A stretch of DNA of 64,000 nucleotides from Rivularia sp. PCC 7116 (lineage in GTDB: Bacteria > Cyanobacteriota > Cyanobacteriia > Cyanobacteriales > Nostocaceae): the NCBI RefSeq assembly GCF_000316665.1, contig NC_019678.1:7039001-7103000 (forward strand), in the 5' to 3' direction. A model generated the notes under the pieces. The model searched no databases. It saw nothing but the letters and a program-made list of their open reading frames with translations, and was not told the origin of the DNA. The translations under genes were made by a program, and so were the position numbers. This document shows, piece by piece, positions 52,396 through 61,366 of the stretch. Position 1 is the stretch's first letter. Each line of letters starts with the position of its first letter.

Positions 52396-53031
52396 CTAAC
52401 TCTTTCCCTTTGTTAAAGCACGTTCGAGCGCTCCAATTCCTAAATCTGCAATCAGTGCCATAAATGCGGCGGGAACAGCACCAGCTAAAATCAATTGATT
52501 GTTTACTAAAGCAATTCCACGAAAAATAAAGACTCCCAATCCACCAGCACCAATCGCTGCTGCAATAGTTGCAATTCCGATACCAATTACTATTGCAACT
52601 CGTACACCAGCCAAAATAACTCCTAACGCTAAAGGAATTTCTACTTGAAACAATAATTCCCTATCCGTCATCCCCATCCCACGCCCAGCTTCGCGAATAG
52701 CTGGATTTACATTCATGATACCGGTGTATGTATTTCTAATTATTGGTAAGAAAGCATATAAAATCAGCGAGAAAATTGCCGGTACCGGACCAATTCCGCC
52801 AATAATCGGAACTGGAATCAGTAAACCCAACAAAGCCAAACTAGGAATTGTTTGCAGAATATTCGCAATACCTAAAATCGGCTGACGAAGAGTTTTATTG
52901 CGAGTAATTAAAACCCCTAACGGAATACCTATCACCGTCGCAATTCCAATAGCAATAATTACTAACACCAAATGTTCGATGCTGCGCTCAATAATTTCCG
53001 AACCGTATTTAATTAGAAAGAAATCACTCAT
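52396..53031 (-). CDS. Osmoprotectant-type ABC permease
   Basis: 211 aa, six hydrophobic helices. The binding-protein-dependent permease signature is in REAGRGMGMTDRELLFQVEIPLALGVILAGVRVAIVIGIGIATIAAAIGAGGLG, as in OpuCB/ProW-type proteins. It pairs with the ATPase gene upstream (gap 115 bases containing AACCTTT heptamers) and the substrate-binding lipoprotein downstream. A GGAATAG heptamer run lies just before the start codon. Confidence 0.92.
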   Translation of the reverse strand: MSDFFLIKYGSEIIERSIEHLVLVIIAIGIATVIGIPLGVLITRNKTLRQPILGIANILQTIPSLALLGLLIPVPIIGGIGPVPAIFSLILYAFLPIIRNTYTGIMNVNPAIREAGRGMGMTDRELLFQVEIPLALGVILAGVRVAIVIGIGIATIAAAIGAGGLGVFIFRGIALVNNQLILAGAVPAAFMALIADLGIGALERALTKGKS

Positions 53032-53097
53032 ACTGATAAATAATATAGGGAATAGGGAATAGGGAATTGCTTAAATACATAACAAATACCTAACTCC

Positions 53098-53146
53098 TAA
53101 AATTTAACCTTTGAACTTTGACCTTTAACCTTTAACCTTTAACCTT
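53098..53146. repeat. Short tandem repeats (AACCTTT)
   Basis: About five AACCTTT heptamers lie immediately past the stop of the ATPase gene, within the operon. Confidence 0.8.
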
Positions 53147-53893
53147 TCAAACGGTTTCCAAACATTTAAGAAAAGCAACTGCTTCTGGATGCGAAGTAGT
53201 TTTGAATTCTTCAGTTGTTCCTAAGAATACCAACTCTCCCCCGTACATTAAACCAATTCTTGTCGCTAAAACAAAGGCTTCTTGAATATCGTGTGTGACG
53301 AATACAACAGTTTTACCTAATTCCTGCTGCAATCGCTTAAATTCTTGCTGAAGTTCTAATCTTGTAATTGGATCTAATGCACCAAAAGGTTCGTCCATCA
53401 ATAATACCGGAGGATCGGCGGCTAATGCTCTCGCTACACCTACACGCTGTCTTTGTCCACCGGAAAGCTCGTGAGGATATCTCGAAGCAAATTGTCCCGG
53501 TTCTAAACCGACTAATTTCAGCAATTCAAACACTCGTGATTTTATTTGTTTGGAGTTCCAACCTTCCAGTGAAGGCACCAAACCCACATTCCGTTCGATT
53601 GTAAAATGAGGAAATAATCCTGTTTCTTGAATTACATAACCAATTTTACGTCTCAGCTTGATTTCATCCCATTCTGTTGTTGACTTATCATCAAATACTA
53701 CCTGTCCTTCTGTAGGACGATACAGACGATTAATCAGCTTCATTGTAGTACTCTTACCGCTTCCGCTACGTCCTAAGAGTATAAGTGCTTCTCCTTTACG
53801 AATTTGAAAATTAAGGTTTGATACTAATTTTTGTTGACTGATACTGAGGGTAACATTACGGAACTCTACAGCGTATTCATTTTTCTGTGACAT
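53147..53893 (-). CDS. Osmoprotectant-type ABC ATP-binding protein
   Basis: 248 aa. Walker A LLGRSGSGKSTTMKLIN, Q-loop VIQETGLFPHFTIERNVG, signature LSGGQRQRVGVARAL, Walker B VLLMDEPFGALDP and H-loop VFVTHDIQEAF. The group is ProV/OpuCA-like, but the C-terminal CBS domains found in OpuCA are absent, so osmotic gating through CBS is not expected. It is the first gene of the minus-strand importer set. Confidence 0.92.
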   Translation of the reverse strand: MSQKNEYAVEFRNVTLSISQQKLVSNLNFQIRKGEALILLGRSGSGKSTTMKLINRLYRPTEGQVVFDDKSTTEWDEIKLRRKIGYVIQETGLFPHFTIERNVGLVPSLEGWNSKQIKSRVFELLKLVGLEPGQFASRYPHELSGGQRQRVGVARALAADPPVLLMDEPFGALDPITRLELQQEFKRLQQELGKTVVFVTHDIQEAFVLATRIGLMYGGELVFLGTTEEFKTTSHPEAVAFLKCLETV

Positions 53894-54950
53894 GGATAAT
53901 TTGACTCTTTCGGCTTATTTTAGCTGAACGTATGCTTAATGTACTTCATTAAGTTCAAAAAGTTCAAAGATATTAGTCTAATACAGCGAAATTAACTTAC
54001 TTAGAAAATTCTTATCAATAAAAAAAATCGGTAAAAGTCACAGAAACACAAAATGAACAGTAAGAATGAATGCTCTTAGCAACTTACTTATTTAAATATC
54101 TTTAAGAAGCTTTACTTTTTGCATTAATAAGTCATAAAAATCATTGAAAACAATTAAACATAATAGGACTTACGCAAACGGCATATTTTTATTTCAAGGG
54201 AGGTAAAAGGCAGCGTGTATTTTTTCCTATTATTGTCTTTGTGTAACATTTTGTTAAACTATTGACGCAATCATAATGTTTATAGTGTCACGCACCAACC
54301 CAGTGTTGCAACACTTGCAACTATTTATGAATAATTAATATTTTATTTAAATTTAAATCCCTATTTTATGTATTGAAAAGCGTTTTTGCAAATTGTTTTT
54401 TATGTGCAAAAACTTTTGCTCTGACTGTAAAGTAATGCCAAAATGGCAAGACATAATCATTCAAAAGATGCTGGAATCTAATGTAATACCGTATGACAAG
54501 CTGTCATTCTATTAGATAGTTTTGTGTGTATATAATTCTACATTTTTACATTTTTAAAGAAAAGTAAAGTTATGGTTATTGCTTTGATTAATTGCATTAT
54601 TTATTGCTTTTATAGTCTCAAAAAATAGGCAGTAAATTAGTCAGTAAATAAGTATAATTACTTATGTAAATGCACGAATACTAAGCATAACAAAGCTTAG
54701 ACCTGATTGACAAAGCCGCTACTAACTTAATTCTTATCGCTTAAATTAACTGTATGAGTGTTGGATTAAACATAAATATTCTATCAACAAAATCAAGTAA
54801 GCTTTCATACAAAACTCTACTTATTATGCTGGTAATTGGTTATTTTTAATAATTGATTATCTACTGCGTTTAAGAGATACTGCGATTATTTGTAATAGCA
54901 GATAATCAAGGGTTGTTGAATAAACGTTTATAGCGAGGAATCTCACTAAA
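53894..54950. other. Long AT-rich divergent interval
   Basis: 1,060 bases between the importer ATPase (minus) and the copper-oxidase gene (plus). Contains a degraded MITE-like element (54165 to about 54330) and a 9-bp inverted repeat, GTTTTTGCA (54382-54390) and TGCAAAAAC (54415-54423). I found no gene in any frame. The size leaves room for a small RNA, but nothing in the sequence identifies one. Confidence 0.5.
54165..54330 (+). repeat. Degraded MITE-like element of the 125-bp family
   Basis: The left end, AGGACTTACGCAAACGGCAT, and the later tatagtgtcacgcaccaac match the family. The middle has extra sequence and the right inverted repeat is lost. Confidence 0.7.
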
Positions 54951-56360
54951 ATGCCTTGGGAAGTATCATCTACCTGTCCAATTAATCCCGTTCATGCAGC
55001 TTTGCTACGCACGGGAAAAGTTTTATTTTTTACTGGCTCTGGCAATAATCCAAACGATATTCCGAATGCTGACAAAGGTTCGGCTTTGTTTGATGTCCAG
55101 AATGGAACATTTACCCGACCGGAAATTCCTCGGAATAGCAATGGAACGCCTATAGATATATTTTGCGCGGGACAAGCATTTCGACCTGCGGGGAATCTTT
55201 TGGTTGCGGGTGGAACTTTACGCTATGACCCATTTTTTGGTGAAGTAGCGAGTTTTTTCTTTAGTCCTACGAGCGAGAAATGGTCAAAAAGACAGTCGAT
55301 GAATGGAGGTCGCTGGTATCCGACTTTAGTTAGTTTGGGTAACGGACAAACTCTTGCACTATCTGGATTGAATGAAACAGGAAATTTAAACAGATTTCCA
55401 GAGCTTTATTCTTACAGTAAGGGTTGGAGAATTTTTACGTCGGAGACAAGTCCTTTTGAACAGTATGCCCACGTTTACCTGTTAGATAACGGAAAATTAT
55501 TTTATTCAGGGGCACAGTTAGGGGGCAACAGGGGAGTTTCACCGCGAATTATAACTTTACCGAAAAATTTCTCCGACACAATTGGAGAACAGCCTGTAGG
55601 TGGATTACAAGATTCCGGTAAAGGCAATCAAGCAGCCAGCGTATTGTTACCTCCAGCACAAGACCAAAGGGTAATGATTGCCGGTGGTGGTGGTGGTGGT
55701 ACAACTGCCAGAGTTAATATTGTCGATTTAAAATCAAGTAATCCCAGCTATCAGCCAGCAGCTTCTTTGAATAATGCTCGGATGCATCACAACGCTGTAA
55801 TATTACCCAATCGAACTGTATTTGTTTGTAACGGTAGTGGCGGTAATGAAGATATAGGAAAATCAGACTTACCCGCAGAAATTTACGACCAGGCTACAGA
55901 TACTTGGACGGAAGTAGAAGACCCGAGCATCAACGGTCGTGTATACCATTCAGTAGCATTATTGTTACCTGATGGTAGAGTTCTGACAGCTGGAGGAAAT
56001 CCCTTCCGTGGCTCTGTTGAATTCCGTATAGAAATATATTCTCCAGACTATATCGCAGCAAATAGACCAGTAATTAATCAAGCTCCTAGTAAAGCATCAT
56101 GGGGATCGTCATTTACTATCGAGACACCCCAAGCTGGTGATATTAAATGGGTGAACTTAGTCAGACCTATGGCTACTACTCACGGCTTGGAAAACGAACA
56201 GCGATTAGTGGATGTACCAATAAATTCCAGTACGGGTAATTCTTTAACAGTCGATTTGACTAGCAACCGTAACCTTGCTCCTCCCGGATGGTATATGCTC
56301 ACAATTGTTGATAACAACAACGTACCTTCGGTAGCTAAATGGGTAAAGGTTAAGAAATAG
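54951..56360 (+). CDS. Galactose-oxidase-like copper-radical oxidase (Kelch propeller plus DUF1929)
   Basis: 469 aa. Kelch-like blades (repeated VLxxGG/VAGG turns) fill residues 1-345, and a DUF1929 immunoglobulin-like C-terminal domain lies at about 360-467. Every residue of the galactose/glyoxal oxidase site can be matched: C72 (IFCAGQAF) and Y123 (GRWYPTLV) for the Cys-Tyr cofactor, Y322-H323 (RVYHSVALLLPDGRV) and H401 (ATTHGLENEQR). These enzymes oxidise a primary alcohol or aldehyde with O2, making H2O2. There is no signal peptide, and an in-frame TAA a few codons upstream excludes a longer N-terminus. The following gene encodes a Tat-exported protein, so co-export is possible (inference). 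Confidence 0.85.
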   Translation: MPWEVSSTCPINPVHAALLRTGKVLFFTGSGNNPNDIPNADKGSALFDVQNGTFTRPEIPRNSNGTPIDIFCAGQAFRPAGNLLVAGGTLRYDPFFGEVASFFFSPTSEKWSKRQSMNGGRWYPTLVSLGNGQTLALSGLNETGNLNRFPELYSYSKGWRIFTSETSPFEQYAHVYLLDNGKLFYSGAQLGGNRGVSPRIITLPKNFSDTIGEQPVGGLQDSGKGNQAASVLLPPAQDQRVMIAGGGGGGTTARVNIVDLKSSNPSYQPAASLNNARMHHNAVILPNRTVFVCNGSGGNEDIGKSDLPAEIYDQATDTWTEVEDPSINGRVYHSVALLLPDGRVLTAGGNPFRGSVEFRIEIYSPDYIAANRPVINQAPSKASWGSSFTIETPQAGDIKWVNLVRPMATTHGLENEQRLVDVPINSSTGNSLTVDLTSNRNLAPPGWYMLTIVDNNNVPSVAKWVKVKK

Positions 56361-56464
56361 AAGACATTGGGAAGAGAGGAAGAGAGGGAGTGAGGGAGAA
56401 AAAAAGGAGCATAAATAATTATTCTCAATTACCAATTCCCAACATTAATCAACAGGAGTTAAAT

Positions 56465-57502
56465 ATGGAATTGATTTCGCGAAGACGTTTTGGTCAAATT
56501 GCGATCGCGTCTGGTGCAACAGTAGCTATCGGTAGTTTACTGGGCAAAACTTTTGCTCAAAGTCCAGGGGTTGTAATTTTAGGTATAACTTCCGGTACTG
56601 TTAGTAGCGATAGCGCAAACGGTATAGATACAGATGATGTGGCTGAATCGGAAGCGGCAGAGGATTCTGTTATAGAAAACGATAACAATCCTAAAAAGCC
56701 GGTGGTTGTTAAGTCTTTTAATGTCTCTAATGGGCAAACGAAGACTGTAACAACAACTCAACCGATTTTAGAAAGAGGTGAATTTGTCAGTGGTTTTGCA
56801 GTTTCTGAAGCTGGTACTCTAATAGTTGCCACTGCTAACATTGCAGCAGAAAAAAGTGCTTCCAATCGCTTAATAACTGTCAAAGGTAATTCTGTAGAAA
56901 CCAAAGAAGTATCTGGAGTGGCTAAGGATGAATCGCTGGATTTAATCAAATTGCCAGATGGTTCAATCGCTGGGATTGTTAAAAACGAAAATGGAACCGG
57001 AAGCAGAAAAATTGTTGATGTCGAAGCTGAAAGTGGAGCCGTAAGAAAGAGAACTGCACCTACAAAAATACCTAGCAGAGGAAGATTGGAATCGAGCAAC
57101 ACTATATCTGCCCAGGAACCACAAGCAAATCGCTCGGTAGCTGAAGCCGAAGAATTAGAAGCAGAAAAGATTCCTACTTTAGAACTTCCTACAGAACTAC
57201 CTTCAGATAAAGAGTATAAAAATGTAGTTGTATGTAACGATGGTAATAGTTATGCATTTCTAACGGACTTTCAAGGTGACACGAGTTTAGTAAATATCAC
57301 CACAGGAAAGACAATTCCAGTAACTTTTGAAGGTAAAGTTTGGAATAATGGTTTTAGCGGTTTTATTTGTGCTAAAAACAATCAATTGTACGCTTTAGGT
57401 GGTAGGAGATATGAAACCCCTAAATTCCTGCATCTTTTGGATAAAGAAACAGGAAACCTTAAAAGATTGGCACCTTTTGATGTCGCTACTATTACTCTCT
57501 AA
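56465..57502 (+). CDS. Tat-exported protein of unknown function
   Basis: 345 aa from the ATG at 56465, chosen because AGGAG lies just before it and because the first residues then read MELISRRRFGQIAIASGATV, a good twin-arginine signal (SRRRFG) with a hydrophobic core ending AQS. A longer frame begins at 56390 without a ribosome-binding site. The mature part is beta-rich, acidic in the middle (EAEELEAEKIPTLELP) and carries repeated strand-turn units suggestive of a propeller (GFAVSEAGTLIVATAN, LDLIKLPDGSIAGIVKN, KNVVVCNDGNSYAFLTD, GFICAKNNQLYALGGR). No catalytic motif recognised. It lies about 100 bases after the copper-oxidase-like gene and is probably cotranscribed. Confidence 0.75.
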   Translation: MELISRRRFGQIAIASGATVAIGSLLGKTFAQSPGVVILGITSGTVSSDSANGIDTDDVAESEAAEDSVIENDNNPKKPVVVKSFNVSNGQTKTVTTTQPILERGEFVSGFAVSEAGTLIVATANIAAEKSASNRLITVKGNSVETKEVSGVAKDESLDLIKLPDGSIAGIVKNENGTGSRKIVDVEAESGAVRKRTAPTKIPSRGRLESSNTISAQEPQANRSVAEAEELEAEKIPTLELPTELPSDKEYKNVVVCNDGNSYAFLTDFQGDTSLVNITTGKTIPVTFEGKVWNNGFSGFICAKNNQLYALGGRRYETPKFLHLLDKETGNLKRLAPFDVATITL

Positions 57503-57508
57503 AAATAT

Positions 57509-57634
57509 AGGAATGGCCGCAACTGGCATATTTTCTTTGTAGGGTGCTGTGACACTTTGATTAACTTTGAACGTAGTAACAATGTTTTCAGTGTCACGCA
57601 CCACCAGAGTTTTGTGACACGCAGCCTTAGTCCT
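57509..57634 (+). repeat. MITE-like element of the 125-bp family
   Basis: AGGAATGGCCGCAACTGGCA at 57509 and GCAGCCTTAGTCCT ending at 57634. The interior (gggtgctgtgacactttgat through cgtagtaacaatgttttca to gtgtcacgcaccac) is nearly identical to the copy at 52136. It begins 6 bases after the stop of the Tat-protein gene. Confidence 0.85.
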
Positions 57635-57652
57635 GAAATAGTTGAAGCGCCC

Positions 57653-57680
57653 AAATCCCTAGCTTCTAGCTAGGGGATTT
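57653..57680 (-). terminator. Hairpin overlapping the DUF928 stop codon
   Basis: AAATCCCTAGC (57653-57663) pairs with GCTAGGGGATTT (57669-57680) with one bulged base; the stop codon of the DUF928 gene lies in the loop. Confidence 0.4.
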
Positions 57681-58568
57681 GTTCTCAGCTGGAGAATCCT
57701 GGCAGCAATTGCTCAATGGTACTTGAGAAATTTGCTCCAAACCAATTAGCTCTAGCATTTGATTCCACTCTATATTCTTACGGGTAAGATATTTCATTTG
57801 GGCAAAAGTCACCATTGCATCGTACCAAATACCATGTTTGGCATAAAATAATCCTCGTTGACGTGGCGATAATCTTTTTAACTGCTGTTCAAAACCAGAA
57901 GCAATTGCTTCTCTTTTTACCCATGCTCTAGCAAATTCTTTGCGAGATTTTTCATTATAGCTACAATCAATATCCATAAATAAATAATATTGATACCATT
58001 CACCAACTTTTAAAGTTGCCAAATCAGCCTCGATAGGAATGCCAATTACTCCTGGTGTATTAGTGAACTGTATTTTTTTCTCGTAAATTGTTTTGTTTTG
58101 CCGACTGCGTAAAGAAAATTTAGCATTACTTATAGAACTTAATTTATAAGGAACGTAAAACCAAAATATCGGATTGGCTTTTGTTGTCAAACCCCAACGC
58201 AATACTCTTCCATCTGTTTGTTTCGTTACAGGTACTAAAGCGCTCAGTGGCGTTTTTTCTGCGACATAACAACCATTACGACTTCCTGCCGGTGTTGTTC
58301 CTTGTGGTGTTCCTTGCCTTTGGGGTTGTCTAAAATATAAAAAACTCTTACGCGGTTTACTGTTACCGAATGTTTGTTGATGCCGACGAGGTACATTAAG
58401 ATTACGCGTGCTTTCAGGTTTTTTTCGATTTACTTGAGATGCATTATTTTGTTGCCTATTTGTCGATGAGTCAATTTTTTCAGCCTTCACCGGTAACGAA
58501 CTTATTACAAGTATTAAGTTGATAGTAAATGAAAGCTTAAATAGTTGGTAATATTGTGATTTCAGCAT
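57666..58568 (-). CDS. DUF928 domain protein
   Basis: 300 aa. A signal peptide (about 1-28, VKA/EKI) and a basic, Gln/Arg/Pro-rich linker (30-95) precede the DUF928 domain: GRNGCYVAEKTPLSALVPV-like start, then NPIFWFYVPYKLSS, GVIGIPIEADLATLKVGEWYQYYLFMDIDC, the helical end RLSPRQRGLFYAKHGIWYDAMVTFAQM, and LLGLEQ-like ELIGLEQI. DUF928 is a cyanobacterial family of unknown function, commonly encoded beside CHASE2/CHAT proteins, as here. A pair of cysteines ends the protein (NCCQD). The CHAT-CHASE2 gene is 255 bases upstream on the same strand. Confidence 0.88.
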   Translation of the reverse strand: MLKSQYYQLFKLSFTINLILVISSLPVKAEKIDSSTNRQQNNASQVNRKKPESTRNLNVPRRHQQTFGNSKPRKSFLYFRQPQRQGTPQGTTPAGSRNGCYVAEKTPLSALVPVTKQTDGRVLRWGLTTKANPIFWFYVPYKLSSISNAKFSLRSRQNKTIYEKKIQFTNTPGVIGIPIEADLATLKVGEWYQYYLFMDIDCSYNEKSRKEFARAWVKREAIASGFEQQLKRLSPRQRGLFYAKHGIWYDAMVTFAQMKYLTRKNIEWNQMLELIGLEQISQVPLSNCCQDSPAENKSPS

Positions 58569-58823
58569 TTTATATGTCTGTTTAAAGTAATTAAATATAT
58601 GAATCTTATGGATTAATTTTGGGATTGAGTTTAGAGGATATTAGTAATACCTAATTTGTATAAAATGAACTATAAACTAAACTTTGATTTTAGCTAACTA
58701 TATCTAACTTTTTATGAATTTTTATTAAATTTACTTTAGACTATCAACTAATCGTTATTAATAGATATTCTATGAATATTTTGTCTCTAGGGGTATCAGC
58801 CATAAGTTGGAATTTTATCAAAG

Positions 58824-61121
58824 TTATAGCTGTGGTTTATACTTATAAATAATAACTAAAAATCCTGTAGTTGATAGCAAAGCTAACTTGGATGGAATAA
58901 TTGGCAACCAAACACCATTAATAAATACAAAAAATCCAACTCCGTACATAACGAAAATAGTTATAAAAGTTGCACCTACTAATAAACGCAACGAATGAAT
59001 TTGCAAAACTAAAATCCCTCCGCAACAAGCCCAAAACCCAATCCATAATATTTCTAACCATAATGATATTGGTGATAGCAAAGGACGTTTATCTAATACT
59101 GCATTCAGTATTTGGCTGACCGCTTGAGCGTGTACTATTGCTCCGGGAGTATATTGCTCGGATATTGGTAATTTATCGCTGTAGGGAGTACGAAAATGGT
59201 CGCTAGAAGTTGAAGTCATTACACCAATAATAATGATTTTGTCTTTAATTTGTTCTGGTGTAACTTTACCTCCTAAAACATCTTTGAGAGAAACAATGTT
59301 AGTAATTTGATTGGGGGAACGATAAGAACGATAATTAAGTAAGATTTGATTTCCCCAAGTATCTGCTTTTTGATAACCACCACTGTGCTGACTCAAACGT
59401 GAAAAAACAACGTCACCTAAATGCCAATTACCCTGTCTAAATTCGGGCTGAATTTTTTCGTCTTTTAAATAATGTAATGCTAATTGGAAACCAAAAGACC
59501 AAGTAGTAGGACAATTTGAACCAACCGGTACATCCATTGATAGAATATAGCGGCGCAAAACACCATCATCATCAAGGAGGACGTTACTAAAACCCAGGCG
59601 CTCTTCTGGTATTTCTGGTGGAGGTGCGATTCCGGTATAATCTCCACTTGGTTCTCCTACATGGCATATTGCGAAGAAGCGATCGCTATTTAATAATTTA
59701 CTTTTTAATTTTTTTTGTGCGGAATTTACCGGAAAATCGCGAAAAATATCCAAGCCAATTACTCTAGGTTGATGAGGTTCAAGCTTTAGTAGCAATTTAT
59801 GTAATGCACTATCTGCCAAGGAGCCTTTTCTATCTTTTTGTTCCGGTAGCTGAAAATCTGTTTCCCTTATTCCTACAACTAACAACCTTTCTGAAGGACC
59901 TTCATCGGGACGCGATCGCATCAAAAAATCATAAGCTTGCAATTCCCATTTTTGCAAAAACCCCAGTTCTCGAATTCCCAAAATAAAACTTGTAATTAAC
60001 ATACTGGCTAAAACCATTGTTTTCAAGCTGTTTCTAGGAGAACCAACCGATTGCTTCCACTGCATCGGTTTGATTGTCGGATGTTCGCATATTATGGGCA
60101 ACCAGCTAGCACCGGGATATTCTGCTTCTAACCCTTGCAATTTTTCTCTAGCTGTGCGGACAGCAATATATATAGATTCTCCAGTAGAAAAAGTTGTTAG
60201 AAAATACTTTAAGAATTGTTGAGCAACAAAATCAGGAACGGCTTCCTTCATTACGATAATTTGCCCAATATGTAAATCCTGTAGTTCTGCAACTAGCCCC
60301 AATCCATCGCAAGAATTAAAAATTGCTAATTGCAAACCGTTGCGAGCGGCATTTCTCAAAGCATATCTGAGTTCGGCAATAGTTAAACTATCTTCTTGAT
60401 TAATGTATATCCTACCTGTATTTTCTTCGGTTTGAGTGTGACCTGCAAAAAATAAAATATTCCAATTCTGGTTCCATAATTGCTCGTTAATATCTTGTCT
60501 TCGAGGCTGTACTAAAAAAGTTGTATCTGCATTTTTCAAATTTTCCAATAGCTGTCTATCTTGTCCTACATCAATTCCATCGCTATTACCCAAAATCGCT
60601 AAAATTTTGACTTTCCTCCCAGAGATAGATGTCTGCGGTATATCTATCCGATCTGAATTATAAGCACTTAAGGTAATTTCAGCTTTGGGATAATCGCGAT
60701 CGACTAAATCCCATAAATGCCAGGGAAGTTTTTTAAGCTGTAAATTATTAGTATTAATTAGTACTCGTATTTCATCAGAGGGCATCAAATATTTCAGCCA
60801 TTTCTCACGAATTGGTCGAAATGACTCACTTAAAAGCCATTGATTGAGATAATTACGCAACTCACAAGCTTTTTTCTGACAATTTTTTCGGTTTTCGGAT
60901 AAGGAACCGTAAACAATTTTATTAACTTTGATACGGTTTAATTCACCGTTACTTCCATAAAGGGAATACCATTCATCAATTGCATTTACCATCTGCGGAA
61001 TTGCAGGTAGACTACAGGCAACTTGTGTAGTTAAATGCGCCCCTTCAGACCCAATTTCCAATGTTGCCCGCACTCCTGAGAGCAAGTCACCATCAAGCTT
61101 AAGTACTACTAACTTTCTCAT
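58824..61121 (-). CDS. CHAT-CHASE2 membrane protein (caspase-like peptidase fused to sensor)
   Basis: 765 aa. The first 360 residues form a CHAT (caspase-like) domain. The likely catalytic dyad is H228 (ILFFAGHTQ) and C271 (LAIFNSCDGLG), followed by the usual AVRTAREKLQGL segment. Helix 1 (about 365-385) leads into a CHASE2 extracytoplasmic sensor domain (about 390-685; FLQKWELQAYDFLMRSRPDEG start, VIGLDIFRDFP, DGVLRRYIL, LNYRSYRSP), then three helices (about 692-760) end the protein. The layout therefore places a peptidase in the cytoplasm under control of an external signal. No kinase or cyclase domain is attached, as there often is with CHASE2. The DUF928 gene is downstream. Substrates and stimulus are unknown. 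Confidence 0.9.
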   Translation of the reverse strand: MRKLVVLKLDGDLLSGVRATLEIGSEGAHLTTQVACSLPAIPQMVNAIDEWYSLYGSNGELNRIKVNKIVYGSLSENRKNCQKKACELRNYLNQWLLSESFRPIREKWLKYLMPSDEIRVLINTNNLQLKKLPWHLWDLVDRDYPKAEITLSAYNSDRIDIPQTSISGRKVKILAILGNSDGIDVGQDRQLLENLKNADTTFLVQPRRQDINEQLWNQNWNILFFAGHTQTEENTGRIYINQEDSLTIAELRYALRNAARNGLQLAIFNSCDGLGLVAELQDLHIGQIIVMKEAVPDFVAQQFLKYFLTTFSTGESIYIAVRTAREKLQGLEAEYPGASWLPIICEHPTIKPMQWKQSVGSPRNSLKTMVLASMLITSFILGIRELGFLQKWELQAYDFLMRSRPDEGPSERLLVVGIRETDFQLPEQKDRKGSLADSALHKLLLKLEPHQPRVIGLDIFRDFPVNSAQKKLKSKLLNSDRFFAICHVGEPSGDYTGIAPPPEIPEERLGFSNVLLDDDGVLRRYILSMDVPVGSNCPTTWSFGFQLALHYLKDEKIQPEFRQGNWHLGDVVFSRLSQHSGGYQKADTWGNQILLNYRSYRSPNQITNIVSLKDVLGGKVTPEQIKDKIIIIGVMTSTSSDHFRTPYSDKLPISEQYTPGAIVHAQAVSQILNAVLDKRPLLSPISLWLEILWIGFWACCGGILVLQIHSLRLLVGATFITIFVMYGVGFFVFINGVWLPIIPSKLALLSTTGFLVIIYKYKPQL

Positions 61122-61325
61122 AACTCATTCAATTTTGGATTTCGCATATGATATAAGCATTTTTTCCATAATTGAAATGTTTTTACTTGAAAACATTGAT
61201 AATTTAATCCAAAATCTAAAATCCCACACAATTGCTTTAAATTGGCAAATTCCAATTTTTTTTCGGTCATAAGCTGCTATGCATTTAATTTATATGTTCA
61301 TTTGGCATTGATTAATAGCTACAGT

Positions 61326-61350
61326 TGTTGTGCATTAAAAATGCACAACA
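61326..61350 (-). terminator. Hairpin after the FHA-ferredoxin-reductase gene
   Basis: TGTTGTGCAT (61326-61335) and ATGCACAACA (61341-61350) pair perfectly around TAAAA, 16 bases past the stop codon on the minus strand; no U-run follows. Confidence 0.45.
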
Positions 61351-61366
61351 GCTTACCTTGTAATCT

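Noticed and set aside
56390-56464. Longer start of the Tat protein (MREKKRSINNYSQLPIPNINQQELN)
   Set aside because: It follows purine-rich filler without a ribosome-binding site and would bury the Tat motif; the start at 56465 has AGGAG.
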